Source: Sphingomonadales bacterium
GTDB lineage: Bacteria; Pseudomonadota; Alphaproteobacteria; Sphingomonadales; Sphingomonadaceae
Length of the DNA: 40,198 nucleotides
Assembly (NCBI GenBank): GCA_027489295.1
Contig: JAIYAA010000125.1
Span: forward strand, 1 to 40,198
Direction: 5' to 3'
Within the stretch, counting starts at the first letter, position 1. The number at the start of each line of letters is the position of its first letter. Positions 26,986 to 40,198 of this stretch are shown in pieces. The notes under the pieces were generated by a model that was not told where the DNA came from, searched no databases, and was given only the letters and a program-made list of their open reading frames with translations. A program made the position numbers and the translations under genes.

Positions 26986-27198
26986 ATGCTGTACCGGATC
27001 GGCCGCCTCTTCGTGATCAAGTCGAAGTTCGAAGCCTTCCTCGTGATCTTCGGCCTCGCCAATGGCGCGGTCGAGCGTGGCTTCCATTATATGAGCCTGT
27101 ATCCCGGGATCGGCGGCAAGCTGCTGTTCGCGCTGTGCCCGATTGCGGTGTTCATGGCGGGGGGGCGTATCCTCGACAGCATCGACGCGGGGATCTGA
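26986..27198 (+). CDS. Small membrane protein, function unknown
   Basis: A 70-residue protein, MLYRIGRLFVIKSKFEAFLV onward, with two hydrophobic stretches (about 18-30 and 44-60) around a loop HYMSLYPGIGG. I recall similar small proteins in sphingomonads but know no function. A GTG upstream would extend it by 20 poorly conserved-looking residues; the ATG is preferred although its Shine-Dalgarno is weak. It lies 59 bp after astB and may be read with it. Confidence 0.55.
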   Translation: MLYRIGRLFVIKSKFEAFLVIFGLANGAVERGFHYMSLYPGIGGKLLFALCPIAVFMAGGRILDSIDAGI

Positions 27199-27207
27199 CA
27201 GGCCCAG

Positions 27208-27244
27208 AAACACAAACCCCCGCCGAGCCGGGCTCTGGCGGGGG
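27208..27244 (-). terminator. Terminator of tRNA-Arg (minus strand)
   Basis: CCCCCGCC (27217-27224) pairs with GGCGGGGG (27237-27244); inside, GAGC pairs with GCTC across a 3-base loop, giving a long hairpin. On the minus strand it is followed by TTTGTGTTT, the T-rich tail of an intrinsic terminator, just 3 nt downstream of the tRNA CCA. Confidence 0.85.
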
Positions 27245-27246
27245 AG

Positions 27247-27323
27247 TGGTGCGCCCGGAACGATTCGAACGTCCGACCCTCAGATTCGTAGTCTGATGCT
27301 CTATCCAGCTGAGCTACGGGCGC
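27247..27323 (-). tRNA. tRNA-Arg (anticodon ACG)
   Basis: A complete 77-nt cloverleaf read on the minus strand. The acceptor stem GCGCCCG/CGGGCGC is perfect, D arm GCTC/GAGC, anticodon stem TCAGA/TCTGA with loop CTACGAA (anticodon ACG, A34 expected to become inosine), a 5-nt variable loop, and T arm with loop TTCGAAT. Discriminator A and CCA are encoded. It reads CGT, CGC and CGA codons. Confidence 0.97.
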
Positions 27324-27406
27324 CTGGTGGAGGGGAGCCTTTATCGGCGGTTTCGGAAGAGCGCAACCCCGTTGCGCCAAGTTTTCCACACGCATATGGC
27401 AAGGCC

Positions 27407-27907
27407 ATGCGATCGCTCCCCCTTCTCGTCGCAGGCGCCATGCTGCTTGCCGGCTGCGCCCAGACCAGCACGCGTTATCCCTCGCTGCTTCCGCGGGCGA
27501 ACGAACGCCTCGACTTCACCGAACCCGAGCGGCCGGTAGCACAGGCCACCCCGGATGCCGGGCTCGACGCACGGATCGCAGCGCTGACGACGCTCATCGA
27601 TTCAGCCGATCGCGAATTCCAGACGGCGGCGAAGGACGCCGAGACCAAGGTCGCGCGTGCGCGCGGCCTGTCGGCGGGCAGCAGCCCATGGCTCGATGCG
27701 CAGACGGCGCTCAGTGTGCTGGATGGCCTGCGCGCGCGCACCGCGGTGCCGCTGGGCGACCTCGATCAGTTGCGGATCGAGCGCGCCCAGAGCGGCCAGC
27801 CGGACTATCCTGCGCTGCAGGCGGCGATGGACCGCGCCAGCGCGATCGTGACGGCGCAGGAAAGCCGGGCGCGCTCGCTCGAAGCGGCGATCGCGCCCGC
27901 CGGCTGA
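27407..27907 (+). CDS. Putative lipoprotein, function unknown
   Basis: A 166-residue protein with a type II signal peptide (MRSLPLLVAGAMLLAGC, lipobox LAGC). The mature part is mostly helical and charged (DARIAALTTLIDSADREFQTA, ETKVARARGL, and AAMDRASAIVTAQESRARSLEAAI), suggesting a coiled-coil or helical bundle anchored to a membrane. No family is recognised. It converges on the TPR gene with 4 bp between stops. Confidence 0.7.
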   Translation: MRSLPLLVAGAMLLAGCAQTSTRYPSLLPRANERLDFTEPERPVAQATPDAGLDARIAALTTLIDSADREFQTAAKDAETKVARARGLSAGSSPWLDAQTALSVLDGLRARTAVPLGDLDQLRIERAQSGQPDYPALQAAMDRASAIVTAQESRARSLEAAIAPAG

Positions 27908-27911
27908 CCGA

Positions 27912-28424
27912 TCAGGGCTTGGCGGGCACTGCCGCCGGTGCCGCGGTGGCGGCGACCGGCGTGGGCGTGGGCGGCGGCCCCTTGGCGATGGTGGCGGACA
28001 GCGTCGTGGCGTCGGCGCAGGTCGCCTTGCAGATCGTCTTAATCTTGGCGAGATTGTCCTTGGCGCGGGTCATCGCGCCCTTGGCAACCATCGCCTCGCC
28101 CTGACCGCGCAGCGCGGTGAGATCGTTGGGGTCGAGCTTGAGCGCCTCGCCATAGAAGCGGATCGCCTTGCCCGGCAAATTTTGCGCGCGGGCGATGTCG
28201 GCGATCAGCACGAACGCCTCGCGGTTGCGCGGATCGACCGCCAGCGCACTCTCCAGCAGATCGTTGGCGCCGCCGAGATTGCCGGCCGCCTGCGCACCGC
28301 GCGCCTGGCGCACCAGCTCCACCGAACGCGGATCGAGCTGGCTGTCGGGCCGCTGCGCGCTCAGGCTGCTAGAAACCGTCAATACCAGCAGCGCACCCGC
28401 TACCGACAGGGTCGTGAACCGCAT
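27912..28424 (-). CDS. Exported TPR-repeat protein
   Basis: A 170-residue protein with a signal peptide ending near SSSLSAQ (about residue 22). It is followed by about three tetratricopeptide helices pairs (QARGAQAAGNLGGANDLLESALAVDP, then AFVLIADIARAQNLPGKAIRFYGEALKLDP and ALRGQGEAMVAKGAM), a CKATCA segment, and a Pro/Ala-rich tail (PPPTPTPVAATAAPAAV). TPRs bind proteins; the partner is unknown. The ATG at 28424 follows GGAG. It is 29 bp downstream of rsmB and likely co-transcribed. Confidence 0.8.
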   Translation of the reverse strand: MRFTTLSVAGALLVLTVSSSLSAQRPDSQLDPRSVELVRQARGAQAAGNLGGANDLLESALAVDPRNREAFVLIADIARAQNLPGKAIRFYGEALKLDPNDLTALRGQGEAMVAKGAMTRAKDNLAKIKTICKATCADATTLSATIAKGPPPTPTPVAATAAPAAVPAKP

Positions 28425-28453
28425 CAACATCTCCAAAACTCCATTGCCACGGG

Positions 28454-29641
28454 CTAGCATTGCCGCACCAGCTTCGCGACAAAAAAGCCGTCGGTCGTGT
28501 CGTGGTGCGGCGTGAGCCGCAGCCCGTCGCCGCGCGGCCGGCCCGCCGGCGTGTCCAGCGGCATGGCCGACCAACCCGGCTGGGCGGCGAGAAAGCGCTC
28601 GACCTGCCCTGCCCCTTCGGCGTCGAGCAGCGAGCAGACGATATGGATCAGCGTGCCGCCCGGCCGCACCAGCCGGGCCGCGAGATCGAGCAGATGCGCC
28701 TGGGTATCGACATAGCGATCGAGCTGCGTCTGGGTCAGCCGCCACCGCGCCTCGGGATTGCGCCGCCAGGTACCGGTGCCGGAGCACGGCGCATCGACCA
28801 GGACCAGGTCCGCCCGGTCGCGCCAGGCGGCGAGCCGCTCTGCCTCGCGACCGGGATCGAGCAGCAGCGTCTCGGCGATGGTGACGCCGGCACGCGCCGC
28901 CCGCGGCATCAGGCGGGACAGGCGCGGCCGATCGATGTCGCAGGCCAGGATGGTGCCGCGGTTCTCCATCGCCGCGGCCAGCGCCAGCGTCTTGCCGCCG
29001 CCCCCGGCGCAGAGATCGATCGCCGTCATGCCCGGCGCCGCACCCGCGAGCGCGCTCACCAGCTGGCTGCCGGCATCCTGCACCTCGAACAAGCCGTCGG
29101 CATAGGCATCGGTTCGGTCGACCGACGTATCCTCGGGCAGACGCAGCGCATCGGGCGCGAAGGGGAGCGTGCTGGCGCCGTCGAACAGCGCCGCGATCGC
29201 ATCGGGCGTGGTCTTCAGCCGGTTCACCCGAAGATCGAGCGGCGCGCGATCGAGCAACGCCGCGCGCTCGACCGCGTCCAGACCGGAGGCATCGAACGCC
29301 GCCTCCAGCCATGCCGGGGCCGCCCCCGCCGCCGACACCGGCTCGCCCTCGACGATCGCCGGCGGGCCGTAGTGCGATCCATCGAACAGCGCGGCGATCG
29401 CAGGATCCGTCCGTGCCAGGGCGAGGATGGCCGCCCGACCCGACGCCGGCACCTCCCCGCAGTGGCGGATGGCATCGTACACCAGCGTGCGCACCGCGCG
29501 GCGATCCTTCGAACCTGCAAAGCGCCGTTCCGCAAACCAGCGCGACAGGATCACGTCGGCCGCGGCGCCGCGGTTGCGGGCAGCCGCCAGAATCTGGTCG
29601 AGAACATCAATTGCCATCTGTACGCGTGCAGCGGGAGTCAT
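28454..29641 (-). CDS. rsmB: RsmB/NOP-family RNA m5C methyltransferase
   Basis: A 395-residue SAM-dependent cytosine-5 methyltransferase, most likely acting on 16S rRNA C967. The N-terminal NusB-like helical domain (about 1-130) precedes a Rossmann domain with motif I DLCAGGGGKTLALA, motif IV VDAPCSGTGTWRRNPEARW containing a conserved Cys, and motif VI HIVCSLLDAEG containing the catalytic Cys. The tail TTDGFFVAKLVR is typical. A related YebU-type specificity cannot be ruled out, but the NusB-like N-terminus favours RsmB. Divergent from the GGDEF gene. Confidence 0.9.
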   Translation of the reverse strand: MTPAARVQMAIDVLDQILAAARNRGAAADVILSRWFAERRFAGSKDRRAVRTLVYDAIRHCGEVPASGRAAILALARTDPAIAALFDGSHYGPPAIVEGEPVSAAGAAPAWLEAAFDASGLDAVERAALLDRAPLDLRVNRLKTTPDAIAALFDGASTLPFAPDALRLPEDTSVDRTDAYADGLFEVQDAGSQLVSALAGAAPGMTAIDLCAGGGGKTLALAAAMENRGTILACDIDRPRLSRLMPRAARAGVTIAETLLLDPGREAERLAAWRDRADLVLVDAPCSGTGTWRRNPEARWRLTQTQLDRYVDTQAHLLDLAARLVRPGGTLIHIVCSLLDAEGAGQVERFLAAQPGWSAMPLDTPAGRPRGDGLRLTPHHDTTDGFFVAKLVRQC

Positions 29642-29746
29642 GCCGAACCGCTAGGCGGAACCGGATGCGAATGCAAAGGTGGCGCCTGCGAACCTTCAAA
29701 ATCAGGAAGATAGCATTTCCCGGTAATAGTTCGTAAACCAATCTGG

Positions 29747-35359
<5,613 letters not shown>

Positions 35360-35363
<4 letters not shown>

Positions 35364-35830
35364 TCGCCCAGGTGGACTGGCTGCAACACCCGCCCCTGCT
35401 CTGGCTGATCGCCGCGGTCGCGCTGGGGATCGCGGAACTGCTGGTCCCAGGCGTGTTCCTCGTGTTCCTCGCGGTGGCGGCAGCGATCACCGGTGCGCTG
35501 GCGCTTTTGCTCCCGGAACTACCGGTCGCCGGTCAGCTGCTGGGTTTCGCGCTCTGGTCGGCCCTCGCGGTGCTGATCGGTCGGCGCTGGTATCGGGACT
35601 TCCCGGTGCCCAGCGGCGATCCGCTGCTCAACGACCGGGTTGCCCGGCTGGTCGGCGAGGTCGTCACCGTCACGGAACCGATCAGCGACCATGGCGGCCG
35701 GGTCCGCGTCGGCGACGGCGAATGGCCGGCGCGCGGGCCCGACATGCCCGCCGGCGCCCGCGTCCGCATCACCGGCGCCACCGGCGCGACGCTCCGCGTC
35801 GAGCCGCTCCCCATCCTTCCCCAAGACTGA
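35360..35830 (+). CDS. NfeD-like membrane protein
   Basis: A 156-residue protein with two to three transmembrane helices (PPLLWLIAAVALGIAELLV, GVFLVFLAVAAAITGALALLL and a third to about 70) and a C-terminal OB-fold domain (about 90-150, LVGEVVTVTEPISDHGGRVRV). It belongs to the short NfeD class that partners SPFH proteins. It opens with a TTG that shares bases with the upstream stop. A GTG four codons later (35372) is an equally possible start. Confidence 0.85.
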
Positions 35831-35850
35831 AACCAATCGAGGTCGAATTG

Positions 35851-37671
35851 ATGCGTACCACCCGTCGCGACGTGCTGCTCGGATCGAGCGCCCTTCTCGC
35901 CACCGGCGCAGGCGTCCGCCCTGCGCTTGCGGCTACCGGGCCTGCCGAGGCCCAGGCGCAGGCGCTGATCGATCGCACCGCCGAGGCGCTGCTGGTGCTG
36001 AACCCGGCGGGCGCCACCGGCCTCGGCATCGACAAGGATGCGCGCGCGGCGCTCAAGCACAAGCTGGGCGACCGCACCCCTGCCGGGGTTGCCAAGATGG
36101 CGGCGCATCTGAAGGCAACGCTGGCCGAGATCGAGCGGATCGACGTGAACGCGGTCAGCCCCGAGATGCGCGTCCATCTCGACGTGATCCAGACCGCCTA
36201 TGCCAACGGACTGAAGGGCATCGCCTTCCCGTACGGCGACGTCGCGGTGGGGAGCTGGCGCAACACCCCCTATGTCGTGATCCAGAATGTCGGCGCCTAT
36301 ATCGACGTGCCGAAGATGCTCGACAGCGATCATCAGATCGCGACGCGCGACGACGCCGATGCCTATTGCGACCGCCTCCAGGCCTATGCCGGCGCGCTCG
36401 ACGGCGAAACGGTGCGGCTCCAGCAGGCGGCGAGCGTCGGCGTGATCGCGCCCGACTTCCTGCTCGACAAGTGTCTCAAGCAGATCCACCTCGCTCGCAG
36501 CGGCGATCCGGTGACGTGGGACGTGGTATCCTCGCTTGCCAAGCGCACCACCGCCATCGCCGGGGGGCATGCAGCGCGTGCCGCGAAGATAGCCGCCGAC
36601 CAGATCGCCCCCGCGCTCGACCGCCAGATCGCCGAGCTGGAAAAGCAGCGCACGCGCGCCACCTCGGATGCAGGAGTCTGGAAATTCAAGGACGGCGACG
36701 CCTATTATGCCTGGGCGCTGAGCGCCGGCACCACCACGACGATGTCGCCGGACGAGGTCCATGCGATGGGCAAGGCACAGCTCGCCGAACTCCAGGCCGA
36801 GATGGACACGATCCTCAAGACGCTCGGCTATACGCAAGGGTCTGTCGGCGCGCGGATGCGCGGGCTGGCGACCGACAAGCGCTTCGCCTTCCCCGAGAAC
36901 GACGCCGGCCGAGCCGAGATCATCCAGATCCTCCAAAAGAGCATCGACGACATGCGCACCCGCATGCCGCAGGCGTTCCACACGCTGGTGCCGGGCAATG
37001 TCGAGGTGAAGCGCATTGCCCCCGTCGAGGAAGCAGGCGCCGCCGGCGCCTATGGCGGCCCGGGCACGATCGACGGCAAGGTCCCCGGCCGGCTGTGGAT
37101 CAACCTGCGCTCGACCGGTATCTGGACGCGGTTCAGCCTGCCCGACCTCGCCTATCACGAGGCGATCCCGGGCCATGCCTGGCAGGGCGAGTACACGTTC
37201 AAGATGCCGCTGATCCGCTCGCTGCTGCAGTTCAACGCCTATTCCGAAGGCTGGGCGCTCTACGCCGAGCAGCTCGGCGACGAGCTCGGCGTCTATGCCG
37301 AGAACCCGGCGGCGAAGCTCGGCTATCTCCAGTCGCTGGGCTTCCGCGCCTGCCGGCTGGTGGTCGACAGCGGGCTCCACGCCAAGCGCTGGACCCGCGA
37401 ACAGGCGATCCGCTGGTTCGTCGAGGCGAACGGCTCGTCCGAGGACGAGGTGCAGGGCGAGGTCGACCGCTATTGCTCCTGGCCGGGCCAGGCCTGCGGC
37501 TACAAGGTGGGCCACACCGCGATCAACCGGCTGCGCACCCAGGCGAAGACCGCGCTGGGCGACCGGTTCGACTTCCGCGCCTTCAACGATGCGCTGGCGC
37601 TGGGGGGGAATGTGCCGATGACGGTGCTCGGCCATGTGATCGACCGGCATATCGCGCAGCGGAAAGGGTGA
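35851..37671 (+). CDS. Tat-exported DUF885 metallopeptidase-like protein
   Basis: A 606-residue DUF885 protein. The N-terminus MRTTRRDVLLGSSALLATGA is a twin-arginine signal, with cleavage near ALAA (about residue 28). The family motif YHEAIPGH, with H436, E437 and H442, and a downstream glutamate E466 in YSEGWALYAE, gives a gluzincin-like HExxxxH/E zinc set. A peptidase role is predicted but substrates are unknown. The Tat signal implies export after folding, perhaps with metal bound. It is followed by a repeat that faces the convergent rhomboid gene. Confidence 0.88.
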   Translation: MRTTRRDVLLGSSALLATGAGVRPALAATGPAEAQAQALIDRTAEALLVLNPAGATGLGIDKDARAALKHKLGDRTPAGVAKMAAHLKATLAEIERIDVNAVSPEMRVHLDVIQTAYANGLKGIAFPYGDVAVGSWRNTPYVVIQNVGAYIDVPKMLDSDHQIATRDDADAYCDRLQAYAGALDGETVRLQQAASVGVIAPDFLLDKCLKQIHLARSGDPVTWDVVSSLAKRTTAIAGGHAARAAKIAADQIAPALDRQIAELEKQRTRATSDAGVWKFKDGDAYYAWALSAGTTTTMSPDEVHAMGKAQLAELQAEMDTILKTLGYTQGSVGARMRGLATDKRFAFPENDAGRAEIIQILQKSIDDMRTRMPQAFHTLVPGNVEVKRIAPVEEAGAAGAYGGPGTIDGKVPGRLWINLRSTGIWTRFSLPDLAYHEAIPGHAWQGEYTFKMPLIRSLLQFNAYSEGWALYAEQLGDELGVYAENPAAKLGYLQSLGFRACRLVVDSGLHAKRWTREQAIRWFVEANGSSEDEVQGEVDRYCSWPGQACGYKVGHTAINRLRTQAKTALGDRFDFRAFNDALALGGNVPMTVLGHVIDRHIAQRKG

Positions 37672-37730
37672 AGCCCTCCCTTCCAACGGTCATCCCGGCG
37701 AAAGCCGGGATGATTTCAGCAGAAGGGCTT
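37671..37730. repeat. Nested palindromic repeat between convergent genes
   Basis: The inner palindrome TCATCCCGGC (37690-37699), loop GAAA, GCCGGGATGA (37704-37713) is perfect. Outer arms AAGCCCT (37671-37677) and AGGGCTT (37724-37730) bracket it. The TCATCCCGGCGAAAGCCGGG type of core is a common dispersed intergenic element in sphingomonads. Here the outer arms include both stop codons, so it probably ends transcription in both directions. Confidence 0.7.
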
Positions 37731-38355
37731 ACGCGTGGCGCCAGCGCCAGAGCAGCATCGGCCGGGCGAGCGCCAGGCCGATCAGGAAGCCGCCGATATG
37801 CGCCCAGATCGCGACGTCGACGCCGCCCTGCAGAAAGGCGAACCCCATCAGCAGGTTCACGCCGACCCACGCCGCCGCCAGCCAGGCGATGTGCACCAAT
37901 TGTGCCGGGATCGGGCCGATCGCCTTGGCGCGCTGGCGTCCGTAGAGCAGCGAATAGGCGCCGACCACTGCCGAGCTGGCGCCGCTCGCGCCGATCATCG
38001 GCGCGGTCGACATCGGCCCGGCGAGCCACTGCGCGGCGCAGGCGACATAGGCACCGATCAGGTACAGCGCCACCAGACCCTTCGCGCCGATCGCGCGCTC
38101 CGTCTCCTGCCCGGTGAATGCGAGCATCAGCATGTTCATGCCGAGATGGGCGAGCCCGCCATGGATCAGCGCCGAACTGAGCGGCGTCGCCCACACCGGA
38201 ACCAACAAACCCGGCAGGAGGAGTCCGCCGGAAATCCGTGCGGGGATGAAACCCGCCGCATATTGGATCTGCGCCGCATTGGGGGCGAAATTGGCGATCA
38301 GACTCACCGCCACCGTGACGGCGACGATCACCGTCGTGGCGCTAAGCGTCCGCAT
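37729..38355 (-). CDS. Rhomboid family intramembrane serine protease
   Basis: A 208-residue membrane protein with about six helices. The catalytic serine S124 in GASGASSAVVGAY and histidine H186 in WAHIGGFLIGLAL form the rhomboid dyad, with N74 in HLGMNM as the oxyanion residue. It cleaves transmembrane segments; natural substrates are unknown. It starts 8 nt after the greA stop on the same strand, so it is likely in the greA operon. Confidence 0.93.
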   Translation of the reverse strand: MRTLSATTVIVAVTVAVSLIANFAPNAAQIQYAAGFIPARISGGLLLPGLLVPVWATPLSSALIHGGLAHLGMNMLMLAFTGQETERAIGAKGLVALYLIGAYVACAAQWLAGPMSTAPMIGASGASSAVVGAYSLLYGRQRAKAIGPIPAQLVHIAWLAAAWVGVNLLMGFAFLQGGVDVAIWAHIGGFLIGLALARPMLLWRWRHA

Positions 38356-38363
38356 CGGCTGCC

Positions 38364-38840
38364 TCAGATGAATTCGACCTTCGAGACAAGATAGTACCGA
38401 TCGCCTGCCGGCACCGATACCTCGACTTCCTCGTCGACCTTGCGGCCGATCAGCGCACGACCGATCGGCGAGTTGTACGAGATGCGGCCCTTGCTCGCAT
38501 CGGCCTCGGTCTGCCCGACGATCTGGTACCGTACCGGCTTTTCGTCCTCGTCGATCAGCGTAACGGTCGCGCCGAACACGATCTTGTCGCCCGAAAGCTC
38601 GCGGGGATCGATGATCTGGGCGCGGCTGAGCTTGTCCTCGATGTCGTTGATCGTGGCTTCGACCTGGCCCTGCCGCTCCTTGGCGGCATGATATTCGGCG
38701 TTTTCCGAAAGGTCGCCATGTGCGCGCGCTTCCTCGATCGCGTCCACGATCAGCGGGCGCTCCGCCTTCAGCCGCTTCAACTCTTCGTTGAGCTTCTGAT
38801 AGCCTTCCGCCAGCATCGGCATCTTTTCGACGGTCGCCAT
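38364..38840 (-). CDS. greA: Transcription elongation factor GreA
   Basis: A 158-residue cleavage factor that rescues backtracked RNA polymerase. The N-terminal coiled coil has [15 protein letters not shown] with tip acids D43 and E46, and the FKBP-like domain follows with [16 protein letters not shown] and SPIGRALIG. Shine-Dalgarno AAGGG precedes ATG 38840. It lies downstream of carB, the order seen in many alphaproteobacteria, but palindromic repeats fill the 290-bp gap. Confidence 0.97.
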   Translation of the reverse strand: MATVEKMPMLAEGYQKLNEELKRLKAERPLIVDAIEEARAHGDLSENAEYHAAKERQGQVEATINDIEDKLSRAQIIDPRELSGDKIVFGATVTLIDEDEKPVRYQIVGQTEADASKGRISYNSPIGRALIGRKVDEEVEVSVPAGDRYYLVSKVEFI

Positions 38841-39016
38841 AACGCCCTTGTCCTTCAATACACCCCCGGTACCGAGCGTCGCCCGAAAACGACGTCCGCA
38901 CACTTACATCGGTTGGGGAAATCCATTGTGCGAACGCGAATATTAAGACGCGGGACGAAAAACATCAAGGCGGGGGGAGGAAAACGCAAGATTTGGTTTG
39001 CGGATTAACCCTTGGC

Positions 39017-39118
39017 CCCTCTTCCTTAGAGGAGGGGTTGGGGTCGATCGATTCCAGAACATCGGTTGGCCTCGGTGAGACACGGCCCCACCCCAACCCC
39101 TCCCCTGAAGGGGAGGGG
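39017..39118. repeat. Palindromic repeat cluster between carB and greA
   Basis: A perfect hairpin CCCCTCCCC-TGAA-GGGGAGGGG (39097-39118) and, about 60 bp to the left, an imperfect CCCCTC...GAGGGG hairpin followed by TTGGGG, whose complement CCCCAACCCC precedes the first hairpin. The two halves together form a larger inverted repeat of a dispersed sphingomonad type. It is located 16 bp past the carB stop and may stop carB transcription or stabilise its 3' end. Confidence 0.6.
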
Positions 39119-39133
39119 CTCAGGTTCAGTGCC

Positions 39134-40198
39134 TCACCCCCGCGAAGCGAAATAGGCCTGGATCGGCTGCACCTCGATCGGGTTGGCGCGCATCGCCGCG
39201 ATCGCCCGCGCCGCCGCGACGCTGCCCGGCGCCGTGGTGAAATAGGGCACCTTCTGCGCCAGCGCCGAGGCGCGGATGCTCATCGAGTCCTTGAGCGACT
39301 GCCAGCCCTCGGTGGTGTTGAAGATCAGCGCGACGCCGCCGTCCTGGATGCGGTCGACGATGTGCGGGCGGCCCTGCGCCACCTTGTTCACCGTCTCCAC
39401 CGCGATCCCCTCGGCCGCCAGGAACTCGGCCGTGCCGCTGGTCGCGATGATCTTGAAGCCGAGATCGGCGAGGATCTTCACGCCCGGCAGCACCACCGCC
39501 TTGTCGCCCTGCTTGACGCTGACGAACACCGTACCGCCGTCGGGCAGGATCGTACCCGCGCCCAGCTGCGACTTGGCGAAGGCGGTGGCGAAGTCCTTGT
39601 CGATCCCCATCACCTCGCCGGTCGACTTCATCTCGGGGGACAGCACCGGATCGACACCGGGGAAGCGCGCCCAGGGGAACACCGCCTCTTTGACCGCGAT
39701 ATAATCGATGTCGCGATCAATCTTGGGCAGGTTCGCCAGCTTCTCGCCCGCCATCACGCGGCTGGCGATCTTGGCGATCGGCGCACCGATCGCCTTGGCT
39801 ACGAACGGCACCGTGCGGCTGGCGCGCGGGTTGACCTCGATCAAATAGACCTCGCCGTCCTTGACCGCGAACTGGATGTTCATCAGCCCCTTGACCTTGA
39901 GCGCGCGCGCCAGCGCCACGGTCTGGCGCTCGATCTCGGCGATGATCTCGGCGGGCAGGCTGTAGGGCGGGATCGAGCAGGCGCTGTCGCCCGAATGGAC
40001 GCCGGCTTCCTCGATATGCTGGAGCACGCCCGCCACCACGACATCGGTGCCGTCGGCGATCGCGTCCACGTCCACCTCGATCGCGTCGCGCAGATACTGG
40101 TCGATCAGCACCGGCGAGTCGCCCGAGACCTGCACCGCGGTCTGGATATAGTCGTCGAGCTGCTGGAGGCTGTCGACGATCTCCATCGCCCGGCCGCC
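39134..40198 (-). CDS. carB: Carbamoyl-phosphate synthase large subunit, C-terminal part (cut by window edge)
   Basis: The last 354 residues of CarB, which makes carbamoyl phosphate from ammonia, bicarbonate and two ATP for pyrimidine and arginine synthesis. Visible are the second ATP-grasp domain ([65 protein letters not shown]) and the C-terminal MGS-like allosteric domain (about 220-354, [30 protein letters not shown] phosphate site). The start lies beyond the window. Confidence 0.96.
   Translation of the reverse strand, partial: GGRAMEIVDSLQQLDDYIQTAVQVSGDSPVLIDQYLRDAIEVDVDAIADGTDVVVAGVLQHIEEAGVHSGDSACSIPPYSLPAEIIAEIERQTVALARALKVKGLMNIQFAVKDGEVYLIEVNPRASRTVPFVAKAIGAPIAKIASRVMAGEKLANLPKIDRDIDYIAVKEAVFPWARFPGVDPVLSPEMKSTGEVMGIDKDFATAFAKSQLGAGTILPDGGTVFVSVKQGDKAVVLPGVKILADLGFKIIATSGTAEFLAAEGIAVETVNKVAQGRPHIVDRIQDGGVALIFNTTEGWQSLKDSMSIRASALAQKVPYFTTAPGSVAAARAIAAMRANPIEVQPIQAYFASRG

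Noticed and set aside
27247..27323. tRNA-Arg as an integration site for a genomic island
   Set aside because: No integrase, no direct repeat of the tRNA 3' end nearby, and neighbouring genes look like core genes.
35533..37686. Over 700-codon minus-strand frame opposite nfeD and DUF885
   Set aside because: Shadow frame; the plus strand has the conserved HExxxxH gene with a Tat signal.

Overview
The window looks like ordinary chromosome from a high-GC alphaproteobacterium of the sphingomonad group (Sphingomonas or a close relative). This rests on a CckA-type hybrid kinase, a LOV-HTH protein very close to Erythrobacter litoralis EL222, GTG/TTG starts in very GC-rich DNA, and short intergenic palindromes. 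I see no insertion sequence, prophage, integrase or CRISPR array. Both ends cut a gene: valS on the left and carB on the right.

Layout. 1-3567 (all minus): valS 5' end, a stand-alone receiver protein, and cckA. 3878-5158: an isolated class 3 lipase. 5178-7159 (minus): dapA, smpB, DUF2062 membrane protein. 7222-10110 (plus): soluble lytic transglycosylase, greB, acylphosphatase, closed by a strong two-way terminator facing ettA (minus). 11997-15497 (plus): small membrane protein, secreted M28 peptidase, small lipoprotein, dctA-like symporter.

15504-22360 is the most interesting stretch, a compact light/photoprotection island. It holds an EL222-like blue-light LOV-HTH regulator, divergent folE, a renalase-like FAD oxidoreductase, a DUF3429 membrane protein, a prokaryotic (6-4) photolyase of the iron-sulfur PhrB/CryB family with all four cluster cysteines, a DUF393 CxxC protein, a COQ8-type ABC1 kinase, and a C-factor-like SDR. 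The 145-bp gap between the LOV gene and folE carries a sequence resembling, from memory, the EL222 operator. My inference is a locally encoded blue-light switch driving DNA photorepair and membrane/redox protection.

22508-27198 (plus): a DUF481 outer-membrane protein, then a tightly overlapping arginine succinyltransferase (AST) operon in which an M20 amidohydrolase precedes astA and astB, then a small membrane protein. 27247-27323 (minus): tRNA-Arg(ACG) with its own terminator. 27407-31549: a lipoprotein, a TPR protein, rsmB, and a membrane diguanylate cyclase. 31534-34334 (minus): guaB, an unknown 132-aa protein, and a CitE-like lyase. 34386-37671 (plus): an SPFH/NfeD pair and a Tat-exported DUF885 protein. 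37729-40198 (minus): rhomboid protease, greA and the carB 3' end, with palindromic repeats in the gaps.
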